From positions 21,120 to 85,119 of IMG/VR virus record IMGVR_UViG_3300033142_001588: a stretch of DNA of 64,000 nucleotides. One strand, given 5' to 3'. The position numbers and the translations under genes were made by a program. The notes below the pieces were generated by a model that had not been told where the DNA came from, did not search any database, and was given only the letters and a program-made list of their open reading frames with translations. Below, piece after piece: positions 56,497-63,849 of the stretch. Every line of letters starts with the position of its first letter. Positions within the stretch are counted from its first letter, which is position 1. This stretch comes from a virus.

Positions 56497-57546
56497 ATGA
56501 AAATAGGTTTTGGTCTAACTAAAAATTTATCATGGGCTTCTGTATTTAAGTCAAGTATAAAAAATGCTGGGCATGAACCTGTTTATATAACAATGGAAGA
56601 TTTGACAAACAAATCGAAAAACCCAATCTACAATAAAGAAATAGATATGTTTTTTATGACATGTTATTCTAGAGGGTTTTCAACAAAAGGCTTAAATAGG
56701 CAAGAACTGTTAAATCTTTACAACAGTGTGAACAAACACACAGCCCTTAGAATGTTAACACATGATAGCAATGTTCACAATATTCCATTTGTTTATGCTG
56801 ACGCCGCAGTTTTTGATGAATTAAAAGAAGACTCCGACTGTCAGACAATTACTATCAATGGACCAAAAAATTCTGGTATAGAATATGCAGATCTTTTAAA
56901 AGAAGATTCTTCCAGAATGAAATTCATAGAAAACCATTTAAATATAAATCACAAACAATCACATGATAAAGAAATTAATGATGTCTTGTTTGTTATGCAA
57001 AATATTTTTGGATACAAGTCAAATACTGAATCAATAGATGATCAAATATATAAGTGTTACAAAGCAATTAAAGAAATAGAAGAAAAAAGCGATAAAATTA
57101 ATATACACTTATCTTTACATCCTAAAATGACAGACATCCTTTTTGATTTATTTCACTCAAACCAAGTAAAGCCTGGGTTCAATTATGATAAAAAACGATT
57201 ATTTGACTTGATGAAAAAACTAAAAGAATACCTAACACCTACATCTGTAAAAAAAATCTTTTTAAAAGACTATGACTGTTGCGTTGGATGGCACACAAAC
57301 CATTTGTGCAATTCTCTTGTGAGACAACAAAAATATGTGTGTTTAGATAAAGAAAACTTTTGCTATGATTTAGGAGCAAAGAGTATAGACAATATTATTA
57401 ATAACGATGGATTTGAAAATATTATCAACAAAGAAAAAAGAGAAGAATGGTTTAGAAAAATGTCTTGGTGCAATTGGACTTTATCAGAAATAACAGAAGG
57501 AAAAATGTGGAGACCAATAGAAGAATGGCATCAAAACAACCAATAA
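56497..57546 (+). CDS. Unknown protein of sugar cassette, possibly glycosyltransferase-like (349 aa)
   Basis: I do not recognise a firm family. The opening 'MKIGFGLTKNLSWASVFKSSIKNAGHEPVYI' resembles the first strand-helix-strand of a GT-B or nucleotide-binding fold, with a second strand unit at ~40-60. Several Cys occur near the C-terminus. It is followed with a 22-base overlap by the GT2 gene, so it belongs to the sugar operon and could be a second transferase. AAAGGA lies before the ATG. Confidence 0.45.
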   Translation: MKIGFGLTKNLSWASVFKSSIKNAGHEPVYITMEDLTNKSKNPIYNKEIDMFFMTCYSRGFSTKGLNRQELLNLYNSVNKHTALRMLTHDSNVHNIPFVYADAAVFDELKEDSDCQTITINGPKNSGIEYADLLKEDSSRMKFIENHLNINHKQSHDKEINDVLFVMQNIFGYKSNTESIDDQIYKCYKAIKEIEEKSDKINIHLSLHPKMTDILFDLFHSNQVKPGFNYDKKRLFDLMKKLKEYLTPTSVKKIFLKDYDCCVGWHTNHLCNSLVRQQKYVCLDKENFCYDLGAKSIDNIINNDGFENIINKEKREEWFRKMSWCNWTLSEITEGKMWRPIEEWHQNNQ

Positions 57547-58460
57547 CAATAATTACAACAAATTTTTTATGCGCAGATGTATTACTAAAGAACTTAGAAA
57601 TAATTCGTAATACTATAATACCAGATAAATTTGTAATAATTGAAAATTCTCCTAACCCACAATTCGTTAACTGGGGCGAAAACGTGCAAGTTATAAAAGG
57701 AATAAAAAAGGAACAATTAAATGAAACACAAAATTCTGAAGGGGAAAGGGTAAATAAAAATAGCTTCCACCACGGGTGGGCTTTAAACAAAGGAATAGAA
57801 TACATTGATCCTTGTAGTAAATATGTTTTATTTGTAGATTCGGATTTTTTTATATTACAAGATATTGGTAATATTATTAAATATATGGAAAATAATAACC
57901 TGTCTTTCTTCGGAGCCCCTTACCCAAACAAGCACCCAAACTCAAAAAACAAAGGAGAAATGTTTTTTCCAACCGCATTTTGCATGTTTGTAAACCTGGA
58001 AAAAGTAGACGTAAAAACGTTCGATTTTTTACCACCACTAACACAAGAAACATATCAAGAATGGTTAAAATTAAAAACAGATAAAGAATACAGCAAAGAG
58101 CAGAACGAAACGCATTTTCACTCCAAAAAAACCGCATTGCTTGATACTGGCCACAATGTATATCACAAATATGCTAATGATGAAAAACATAAAACAGAAA
58201 TTGCAGAAATAGTTTTAGAAAAAAGTCCAGCTACAGGAATGTTGCCAGTCGCTTATATCCAAAGTCAACAACTAAACAAATTTTATAAAAAAATAATGTA
58301 TAACAATGTTTTTGATTTATATCAATGGCAGAATAAATTATTTGGACTACATGTTCATTTAAAACTACATTTATGTAACGTTCAAAGCAGACAAAAAAAA
58401 CAAAAAATTACATGCGAATCAATAGAAGGACTGTATGAATTCCGAGATACCGTTATTTAA
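57525..58460 (+). CDS. GT2-type glycosyltransferase (311 aa)
   Basis: I start at ATG 57525 (MASKQPITIITTN). The GT-A fold is visible: an N-terminal 'PITIITTNFLCADVLLKNLEIIRNTIIPDKFVIIENS' unit (6-42), a family-typical 'GWALNKGIEYID' helix (84-95), and a DxD-type metal/nucleotide motif D105-S-D107 in 'YVLFVDSDFFIL'. It should transfer a sugar from a nucleotide donor; acceptor and donor cannot be read. It overlaps the upstream gene by 22 and the aminotransferase gene by 26 bases, so this is one operon. The C-terminal ~60 residues are basic. Confidence 0.75.
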   Translation: MASKQPITIITTNFLCADVLLKNLEIIRNTIIPDKFVIIENSPNPQFVNWGENVQVIKGIKKEQLNETQNSEGERVNKNSFHHGWALNKGIEYIDPCSKYVLFVDSDFFILQDIGNIIKYMENNNLSFFGAPYPNKHPNSKNKGEMFFPTAFCMFVNLEKVDVKTFDFLPPLTQETYQEWLKLKTDKEYSKEQNETHFHSKKTALLDTGHNVYHKYANDEKHKTEIAEIVLEKSPATGMLPVAYIQSQQLNKFYKKIMYNNVFDLYQWQNKLFGLHVHLKLHLCNVQSRQKKQKITCESIEGLYEFRDTVI

Positions 58461-59556
58461 AGTATTTATGTCACCTCGTGCAAAACATGAAGTAGGAAAA
58501 ATATTAGACTCAGGATGGATAGCACAAGGTAAAATAACAGACGAATACGAAACCAAATTATCGAAATGGCTTGATCACCCTCGTGTAGCAACAGTTAATT
58601 CTTGCACATCCGCAATTCATTTAGCTTTGTATTATCTCAAACAAAAATACAACTGGAAAAACCCAGAGGTAATAACAACCCCGTTAACATGCGCTGCTAC
58701 AAATATGCCTATTGTCACAAACGGGTACACGTTGAAATGGGCTGATGTAAACAAAGATTATAATATTAGCATACAATCAATAAAAAATGCAATAACCAAT
58801 AACACCAAAGTAATTATACTTGTTCATTGGGGAGGGAATTATATTAATTACGATGAGCTTCGCTCAGAGATTCCTGATGATATTCATATTATTGAAGATT
58901 GCGCTCATGCTTGGGGTGCCGAATGGAAAGGTGAGAAAAACCCGAAAGAAAGCAAAAACCATTGGAAGTGCTATAGCACTCAGGCCATTAAAACTTTAAC
59001 TACTGGTGATGGAGGAGCATTATGTGTTCCTAACGACGAAGACTTTAAAGAAATAAGAAAATTAAGATGGTTTGGATTAGATAGAGATAATGACCAAGAT
59101 TTTCGTAGTGGGCAAGATATACAAACACCAGGATGGAAATTTCAAACCAATGACATCGCTTCCGCTATAGGATTAGAGAATTTAAAATTTTTATCCTATT
59201 TGGTTAAAAAAGCCAGAGAATGCGCAGATTATTACAACAAGAATATATGGAATGATTTTATAATAAAACCCGTTGTAAATAAAGACTCTAATCCATCTTG
59301 GTGGCTATACACGTTATCTGTGAAGCATAGAAACGAATTTATCAACCACCTTAAAAAGCATAACATATCTGCTCATTGGGTGCATACAAGAAATGACCAA
59401 CTAAGCTGTTTTAGTCAATATAAAGAAAAGTTGCCATTAATGGACTCTATAGAGAATAATATGGTATGCATTCCTTGTGGGTGGTGGCTAGACAAACATG
59501 ATATGGAAAAAATAGTAGAGGTTGTTAATGGATACAGTCCAATGGAGACACGCTGA
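58435..59556 (+). CDS. DegT/DnrJ/EryC1-type sugar aminotransferase (373 aa)
   Basis: A PLP enzyme of fold type I. 'NSCTSAIHLALYYL' (55-68) binds the cofactor phosphate, 'HIIEDCAHAWGA' (151-162) holds the PLP-binding Asp155, and 'YSTQAIKTLTTGDGGALCV' (180-198) holds the Schiff-base lysine, Lys186. A 'F(R/S)...GW.....D..AAIGLENL'-like strand-helix follows at ~229-252. Such enzymes aminate 4-keto-6-deoxy sugar nucleotides. Substrates could come from Gmd (perosamine type) or from the RmlB-like enzyme encoded downstream. It has AGAAGGA before the start and overlaps neighbours on both sides. Confidence 0.9.
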   Translation: MNSEIPLFKVFMSPRAKHEVGKILDSGWIAQGKITDEYETKLSKWLDHPRVATVNSCTSAIHLALYYLKQKYNWKNPEVITTPLTCAATNMPIVTNGYTLKWADVNKDYNISIQSIKNAITNNTKVIILVHWGGNYINYDELRSEIPDDIHIIEDCAHAWGAEWKGEKNPKESKNHWKCYSTQAIKTLTTGDGGALCVPNDEDFKEIRKLRWFGLDRDNDQDFRSGQDIQTPGWKFQTNDIASAIGLENLKFLSYLVKKARECADYYNKNIWNDFIIKPVVNKDSNPSWWLYTLSVKHRNEFINHLKKHNISAHWVHTRNDQLSCFSQYKEKLPLMDSIENNMVCIPCGWWLDKHDMEKIVEVVNGYSPMETR

Positions 59557-60073
59557 TCAAAATGATGTAGATAGCATCATAGAGATGAGGCAAGACGATT
59601 CTACTAGAGACCGATTACATGATTGTCGTAAGTTTAACCATGAAAATTGCTTAAAATGGATTTCTGAAATAACAAAAAGCTTAGATACTGAAAGATGGGT
59701 TTTTGAAAAATCTATTGAGCTTTACCATAGCGGTGCCTGTGGTGAATTTATAGGATTAGCAAGAATTGATAAAATTGACCATATTAATCAAACTTGCTGT
59801 GTAGGACTAGACATCCACCCAAAACAAAGAAAAAAGGGTTTTGGCAGATATGTATGGAAAGTAATATTAGAAGAGATGTTCACTAGAAGGAATATGCATC
59901 TGGTGTGGCTTGAGGTTTTAGATACAAACGAGGTAGCTAAATCTCTATATGAAAAACTCGGTTTTGTTTTAGAAGGAAAGTTAAGAGGAAGAATTCTTAG
60001 AAATTCCAAAAGAGTAGATTCATTAATAATGTCAATGACGAGAGAGGAATGGCAGAAATGCGAAAAGCGCTAA
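59528..60073 (+). CDS. GNAT-family N-acetyltransferase, PseH/RimL-like (181 aa)
   Basis: Start chosen at ATG 59528, which has GAGG six bases before it; a TTG two codons earlier is also in frame. The fold follows Acetyltransf_3: 'VQWRHADQNDVDSIIEMRQDD' at the N-terminus, 'CVGLDIHPKQRKKGFGRYVWK' containing the acetyl-CoA loop (Q/R-KKGFG, ~93-100), and 'VLDTNEVAKSLYEKLGFVLEG' as the closing motif. Enzymes of this kind acylate 4-amino sugars, and it overlaps the aminotransferase gene, so the likely substrate is the new amino group. It is followed by the RmlB-like gene with a short overlap. Confidence 0.85.
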   Translation: MDTVQWRHADQNDVDSIIEMRQDDSTRDRLHDCRKFNHENCLKWISEITKSLDTERWVFEKSIELYHSGACGEFIGLARIDKIDHINQTCCVGLDIHPKQRKKGFGRYVWKVILEEMFTRRNMHLVWLEVLDTNEVAKSLYEKLGFVLEGKLRGRILRNSKRVDSLIMSMTREEWQKCEKR

Positions 60074-61050
60074 TTACTGGTGGAGCTGGATTCATTGGGC
60101 ACCATTTAATTGAACATATTTTAAAAAATACGGACTTGGAAATTATTTGTCTTGACAGACTAGATGTCTCTGGAAATTTAAACAGACTTGATGAGGTAAT
60201 TAGTCAGGATAATTTATATAAAAAAAGATTTAAATTTATATACCATGATCTGAGAGCTGAAATCAATAGCCAGTTAGCAAAACAGATTGGAAACCCCGAC
60301 TTGATTTTCCATTTGGCGGCTTCCTCTCATGTTGATCGAAGTATTCAAGACCCAATGGGTTTTGTGATGGACAATGTTGTAGGAACCGTCAACCTTTTAA
60401 ACTACGCAAGGACTATTGACAATCTAGAATATCTGCAAAACTTTTCTACTGACGAAGTATTCGGAGATGCACCAGAAGGAACAGCTTACCAAGAGTGGGA
60501 TCGGCATTGGCCCAAGAATCCATACTCCGCAAGTAAGAGCGGTGCAGAAGCGATGGGAACATCGTTCGCGTGTACTTATGGATTGCCCGTTATTACTACT
60601 AATTGCATGAATGTAATTGGAGAACGGCAACACCCAGAGAAATTTTTGCCAATGTGTATAAAAAGAGTTTTAAATGGACAACGCATCTATATTCACACTT
60701 ACCCAGGTCGCCAGAAAGCTGGAACCCGATTTTATATTCATGCTCGTAATGTAGCTGATGCTTCTCTGTTTCTTACAGAAAACGGTTACAAAGGAGAGAA
60801 ATACAATTTAGTTGGGCAGAAGGAAGTGTCAAATCTAGAGTTGGCGGAATTTGTGGCTAAGGTTCTCGACAAGCCCCTGGACTATGAGATGGTGGATTTC
60901 CATTCTAATCGGCCTGGACATGATCTTAGATATGCTCTTGAGGATACTAAGTTGTGTGCCATGGGATATGAGTATCCTACGGAATTCTGGTATTCACTGG
61001 AAAAGACAATTAAGTGGACGATTGAAAATCAGAGGTGGTTAGTTGAATGA
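60058..61050 (+). CDS. NAD-dependent sugar-nucleotide 4,6-dehydratase, RmlB-like (330 aa)
   Basis: An extended SDR with Rossmann motif GGAGFIG (8-14), 'FHLAASSHVDRSI' (~86-98), the RmlB-type 'STDEVFG' (catalytic T-D-E) and 'NPYSASKSGAEAM' with the YxxxK pair, then 'NCMNVIGERQHPEKFLPMCI' as in dTDP-glucose 4,6-dehydratase. It would make a 4-keto-6-deoxy sugar nucleotide for the aminotransferase. AGAGAGGA lies nine bases before ATG 60058; an ATG at 60049 is almost on top of that site and is less likely. GC content is higher than in the genes just upstream. The nucleotide carrier (dTDP, GDP, CDP) is not certain. Confidence 0.85.
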   Translation: MRKALITGGAGFIGHHLIEHILKNTDLEIICLDRLDVSGNLNRLDEVISQDNLYKKRFKFIYHDLRAEINSQLAKQIGNPDLIFHLAASSHVDRSIQDPMGFVMDNVVGTVNLLNYARTIDNLEYLQNFSTDEVFGDAPEGTAYQEWDRHWPKNPYSASKSGAEAMGTSFACTYGLPVITTNCMNVIGERQHPEKFLPMCIKRVLNGQRIYIHTYPGRQKAGTRFYIHARNVADASLFLTENGYKGEKYNLVGQKEVSNLELAEFVAKVLDKPLDYEMVDFHSNRPGHDLRYALEDTKLCAMGYEYPTEFWYSLEKTIKWTIENQRWLVE

Positions 61051-61244
61051 CATGGAAATGCCCAATATGTGGTTGCAATGCGTACCAGAGATATGGTGGT
61101 GTAACATTGCCCGCATTAAAAATAACAGAAGAAGAAGGAAAAGAAATTAAAAAACAAACCTCATTTAGGTTTGGAACTCACTTTATGTGTAAAGGATGTT
61201 CCGTTTTCTTTTCAAATCCAACCCTATTCAAAGAGAAGGAGTAA
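61047..61244 (+). CDS. Small CxxC zinc-ribbon-like protein (65 aa)
   Basis: The ATG overlaps the TGA of the dehydratase gene (ATGA). Two cysteine pairs, C5-P-I-C8 with C10 and C48-K-G-C51, are spaced as in a zinc ribbon and are separated by a helical, charged linker. Its function is unknown; it may be an accessory of the sugar operon or a regulator. Confidence 0.6.
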   Translation: MTWKCPICGCNAYQRYGGVTLPALKITEEEGKEIKKQTSFRFGTHFMCKGCSVFFSNPTLFKEKE

Positions 61245-61246
61245 GG

Positions 61247-61852
61247 ATGAACGATACCACTAACACAAACAAAGAATTTGAATGTCCCGTAATTGATAAG
61301 CCAGGAAACTGGTGTAAGATAAGTGCCATTATGTTGCTCATGGGGTTCTTGATGACCCCACAAGGGTGTGAGGCAGAAGAATACAAATATAAGGTTGGGG
61401 ATAAGGAGTATACACTCGCGGTAGAACCTTATGACGACGAAAGCAAGGAGTTGGTTCACGAGTATAAACTCCAGACCCTAAATACGTCAATGGGTATGAT
61501 GCATAATGCCGCGAACGTAGAGATCGCCGAAAAAGATATTAAACCCATTATTACCTCAAATCACATTATTATGCGAGAAGGTTACACTAAGGTAACAGAT
61601 CAGCAGTTTCAGTTACTGATGGTACAGGCGATGGGGAGGTTTCCCGATTTGGTCGGAGTTAGGTGGGATGTTGTTAAATCAGGCCTAGCTCGCCGAGACT
61701 GGGCTCGCCCATATTTAAAAGACGGCGAATTTGCCGAGGGAGAATTTCTTCTGCATAACACACTGATTACATACTGGGGAGGTTTACCTGATCCCGCCAC
61801 ATTTTTAACACCACCAAAAGATCTTCAAGAGAAGAAGGAGAGTACAGAGTGA
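61247..61852 (+). CDS. Unknown protein with N-terminal hydrophobic segment (201 aa)
   Basis: I start at ATG 61247 (MNDTTNTNKEF), which has GAAGGAG before it. One hydrophobic segment lies at ~24-38 (ISAIMLLMGFLMTPQ) followed by Gly-Cys, which could be a signal anchor or a poor lipoprotein signal. The remainder is soluble, alpha/beta, with a tryptophan-rich 'RRDWARPYLKDGEFAEGEFLLHNTLITYWGG' near the C-terminus. A role at the host envelope is possible. The family is not recognised. Confidence 0.55.
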   Translation: MNDTTNTNKEFECPVIDKPGNWCKISAIMLLMGFLMTPQGCEAEEYKYKVGDKEYTLAVEPYDDESKELVHEYKLQTLNTSMGMMHNAANVEIAEKDIKPIITSNHIIMREGYTKVTDQQFQLLMVQAMGRFPDLVGVRWDVVKSGLARRDWARPYLKDGEFAEGEFLLHNTLITYWGGLPDPATFLTPPKDLQEKKESTE

Positions 61853-62058
61853 GAGACAAGATTCTAGACGCCCTAGAGGCTATCTACACGGCGAATAAAA
61901 AGGAAGCCGAGGTTGAACTCGAAGTTTATTTAAATAGCACTGTGGGCGTAGGAGAGCACCCTCATGTGGTTACTGAGTGTGATAAGTTGTTACGACGTAT
62001 CGACGATGCAGAAAGTTACATCCTAAAAGTTAAAGCTTTACGGAAATTTTCTGTCTAA
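61849..62058 (+). CDS. Small conserved-type phage protein (69 aa)
   Basis: It starts at GTG 61849, which overlaps the preceding TGA, with AGAAGGAG before it. The protein is helical and carries a 'VGVGEHPHVV' turn between two helices (residues ~32-41). This kind of small helical hairpin protein is familiar from phage genomes but has no known function to me. It is the last gene of the rightward sugar operon before the putative small RNA. Confidence 0.6.
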   Translation: MRDKILDALEAIYTANKKEAEVELEVYLNSTVGVGEHPHVVTECDKLLRRIDDAESYILKVKALRKFSV

Positions 62059-62072
62059 TAGCCATTTATGGC

Positions 62073-62082
62073 GGTGTATAAT
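62073..62082 (+). promoter_or_regulatory. GGTGTATAAT promoter-like element
   Basis: A plus-strand copy of the ten bases found at 21816 and 47484, fourteen bases past a stop codon. It lies ~50 bases before a terminator hairpin. The region where a -35 box would be (TCTAAT) is poor. Confidence 0.55.
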
Positions 62083-62088
62083 ATAGTA

Positions 62089-62169
62089 GTCTGGGTATTC
62101 GTTCCTCAACAAAAGGTACGCATGTAATAAAAGGTTAGTATCATTCACAAAGTGGTATTAGCCTTTTTT
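62089..62169 (+). ncRNA. Candidate small RNA with own promoter and terminator (~80 nt)
   Basis: Between the GGTGTATAAT element and the terminator there is no open reading frame with a ribosome site. A transcript starting ~7 bases after the -10 box and ending in the T-run would be ~80 nt long. No tRNA-like cloverleaf is seen. It may be a regulatory RNA or just the leader of a read-through transcript. Confidence 0.35.
62130..62169 (+). terminator. Intrinsic terminator after the rightward operon
   Basis: A 13-bp stem formed by 62130-62142 and 62154-62166 (several G-U pairs) with an 11-base loop and a T6 tail. It ends the sugar operon and the possible small RNA. G-U pairs fit the plus-strand direction. 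Confidence 0.85.
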
Positions 62170-62232
62170 ATTTGGCTCATCTTAAACTAAGTCAAGGGAA
62201 GTAGACGGCCCGAAGGGGTCGGGAGTTTTTAC

Positions 62233-62427
62233 GTGTGTTTTTCTGATCAACGTACTCGTCAATTAGAGTACACCTATCGCAAATTAGAACGGGGACTTCG
62301 GGTACTTCAACGTGACGGAGTTGCTCCTAGACAACCTGATGATCTTATAGAGATAAGGATTGAACAATTGCGAGAAATTCATAAACAGCTAGGAAGATCA
62401 CCTAGCATTCCACGATGGCCTTTATAG
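62233..62427 (+). CDS. Small helical basic protein (64 aa)
   Basis: The start is GTG 62233 with CGGGAG seven bases before it. A short CCCGA/TCGGG hairpin lies directly upstream and may be a terminator or a leader structure. The protein is an Arg-rich helix (LEYTYRKLERGLRVL, LIEIRIEQLREIHKQL), unknown family. It begins the set of small early-type genes at the right end. Confidence 0.5.
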   Translation: MCFSDQRTRQLEYTYRKLERGLRVLQRDGVAPRQPDDLIEIRIEQLREIHKQLGRSPSIPRWPL

Positions 62428-62436
62428 GAGATGCAT

Positions 62437-62532
62437 ATGATCGCTTCGCGTGAATTACATTCTTTTAGGTTTAACTGGGAAGGAGGTGATCTATCTCACC
62501 CCCAGGTCTTCAAGGCGCTGGGACAAACGTAA
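62437..62532 (+). CDS. Very small ORF with good ribosome site (31 aa)
   Basis: ATG 62437 has GGAG six bases before it and starts nine bases after the preceding stop. The peptide (MIASRELHSFRFNWEGGDLS...) is not recognised. It might be a real small phage protein or a leader peptide; a GC-rich hairpin (62573-62603) follows. Confidence 0.35.
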   Translation: MIASRELHSFRFNWEGGDLSHPQVFKALGQT

Positions 62533-62578
62533 GTAGTTTACCGATATCTTTTGTTTAGCAGGTTAGATAATGTGGCCC

Positions 62579-62749
62579 TCAGTGATTAAGTTCGCGGGGG
62601 CCATATTTATTTCGGCGCGATAAGCGATAGATTTTGTGGATACACCATAGAACACAGTAGATTACCAATCCTATTAAGAACAAGTATATAAGTGTGAAGA
62701 ATGTTTTTAGTAGGATGATATCAATTATGTGAAGTAATGATAGTGACAT
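62579..62749 (-). CDS. Small single-pass membrane protein, antisense (56 aa)
   Basis: On the minus strand ATG 62749 opens a 56-residue frame with a hydrophobic segment at ~9-37 (IDIILLKTFFTLIYLF...), then basic residues (RLSRRNK), the layout of a single-pass membrane protein. A TATAAT -10 box lies on the minus strand at 62791-62796. The ribosome site is weak (AAGAGAAAC). A holin-like or envelope protein is possible, but nothing proves it. Confidence 0.4.
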   Translation of the reverse strand: MSLSLLHIIDIILLKTFFTLIYLFLIGLVIYCVLWCIHKIYRLSRRNKYGPRELNH

Positions 62750-63320
62750 TTAGTTTCTCTTATATCTTTATGTTACAGTGGTTTCTATATATTATAGAGT
62801 ATGTGGCTTCTCAGAGGTTTGGTCTAACTAACACTAGCGGTAGCTAGAGAGTAAGCCATGCGTAAGCATGAATGTTATTATTCTTAGCTCTGCTCAAACT
62901 ATACTCTTGAAACCGACCTTTGTCAACACTTCGAGACAAAAAACCGTAACGATGGTGGCAAAAGTGGCCATTTGTTACGAGGGGGTGGGGGATTTGGAAA
63001 AGTGGTCATTTCGATTCTGGGGTCGTGTTTAATTCTGCACCACCCCAAGTTTTCTGAAACCAGTTCCATACCACTTTTTTATTGAAAAAACCCCCCGAAG
63101 TTGAATTAGCAAGACAAAAAACGTGATTTTTGGTTTTTTTTCTGAAAAACGGGTTTGAAAACACGATCAGACCTGCCCCGAATCGTCGTAAGTGCTTTTA
63201 TATCAAGGACTTACAACTATTTTGGTCATTTTTGAAAAATAATTCGGCAAAGTGACCTAACGTGTCACACCTATCGACGATAATTAAGATATGACAAAAC
63301 AACACAAAAGGAGTTTCAAA
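62750..63320. other. Non-coding control region with inverted repeats and AAAAGTGG motifs
   Basis: About 570 bases with no convincing gene. It holds an outer inverted repeat (62796-62802 with 62901-62907) enclosing two perfect small hairpins (CTAGC/GCTAG at 62834-62847; CATGC-GTAA-GCATG at 62857-62870), G-rich stretches at 62980-62990, AAAAGTGGCCAT at 62960 and AAAAGTGGTCAT at 62998, an inverted copy at 63071-63080, and homopolymer A/T/C tracts. It looks like a regulatory or replication control region; no origin signature can be claimed. Confidence 0.5.
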
Positions 63321-63461
63321 ATGTTACGCGAAGTTAAGACCGTTAAGGATATCGTTATCAATTGGGCGATTATGTTGTTTGTGATTCTTCCCGCCATTAC
63401 CTTTACCTGCATCGGTGGAATTTCTGTATTATATTCGATTATTTTGGCGCTGACCTATTGA
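63321..63461 (+). CDS. Small membrane protein (46 aa)
   Basis: ATG 63321 has a strong AAAGGAG ribosome site. Residues ~12-33 and ~34-46 are hydrophobic (INWAIMLFVILPAITF, IGGISVLYSIILAL) and would form one or two membrane spans. Its stop codon overlaps the -35 box of the next promoter. Small membrane proteins of this kind are common among early phage genes; the family is not recognised. Confidence 0.6.
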   Translation: MLREVKTVKDIVINWAIMLFVILPAITFTCIGGISVLYSIILALTY

Positions 63462-63485
63462 CATACAGAAACCATGTGGTATAAT
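63458..63485 (+). promoter_or_regulatory. Perfect-consensus sigma70 promoter
   Basis: TTGACA (63458-63463), a 16-base spacer and TATAAT (63480-63485) match the host sigma70 consensus exactly. It lies 28 bases before the next ATG and reads rightward, so it is likely an early promoter used by host RNA polymerase. Confidence 0.9.
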
Positions 63486-63512
63486 CAGGTATCACAACAA
63501 CGGAGTAATAAA

Positions 63513-63677
63513 ATGACCATTCTCAAGACCAACAATTCAGGCGTTTCACTTTTCACGCAGGATTACAAAACGTTCTATATTGGTCGGATTCATTCCGCTA
63601 CGTGTTTCTCGGTTATCCACGAGGGGCTAAAGGCTTCTATGGTTAAGCGTTGGGATAAATCCTACAAATTGTTTTAA
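63513..63677 (+). CDS. Small early-type protein (54 aa)
   Basis: Start ATG 63513 with CGGAG before it; an in-frame ATG at 63474 lies inside the promoter and cannot be used from it. The protein (MTILKTNNSGVSLFTQDY...) is a small alpha/beta chain with no known family. It is the first gene under the consensus promoter, so early expression is likely. Confidence 0.6.
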   Translation: MTILKTNNSGVSLFTQDYKTFYIGRIHSATCFSVIHEGLKASMVKRWDKSYKLF

Positions 63678-63705
63678 ACCGTTGGTTAATTGAAAGGATC
63701 TAATT

Positions 63706-63849
63706 GTGTACTTTGTTTATTTAGATACTGGGTATGCGTCCGAGGCGACAACTGAAAAAGAAGCAAGAGAAGAAGCTAAGGCTTACTTCTTGGAGCAGTT
63801 ACAGCGAGATAACCTAGAGTTTGTCCTTGAATTGGAGTTATTAGCATGA
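63706..63849 (+). CDS. Small acidic protein (47 aa)
   Basis: GTG 63706 with AAAGGA before it. The peptide is a helical acidic chain (YFVYLDTGYASEATTEKEAREEAKAYFLEQL...) reminiscent of small nucleotide- or host-protein-binding phage proteins, but no family is recognised. Its TGA overlaps the ATG of the next gene. Confidence 0.55.
   Translation: MYFVYLDTGYASEATTEKEAREEAKAYFLEQLQRDNLEFVLELELLA

Noticed and set aside
62796-62907. A possible tRNA gene, because a 7-bp outer stem encloses hairpins.
   Set aside because: No T-loop GGTTCGA-type sequence, no anticodon-like arm of the right size, and the length is too great.
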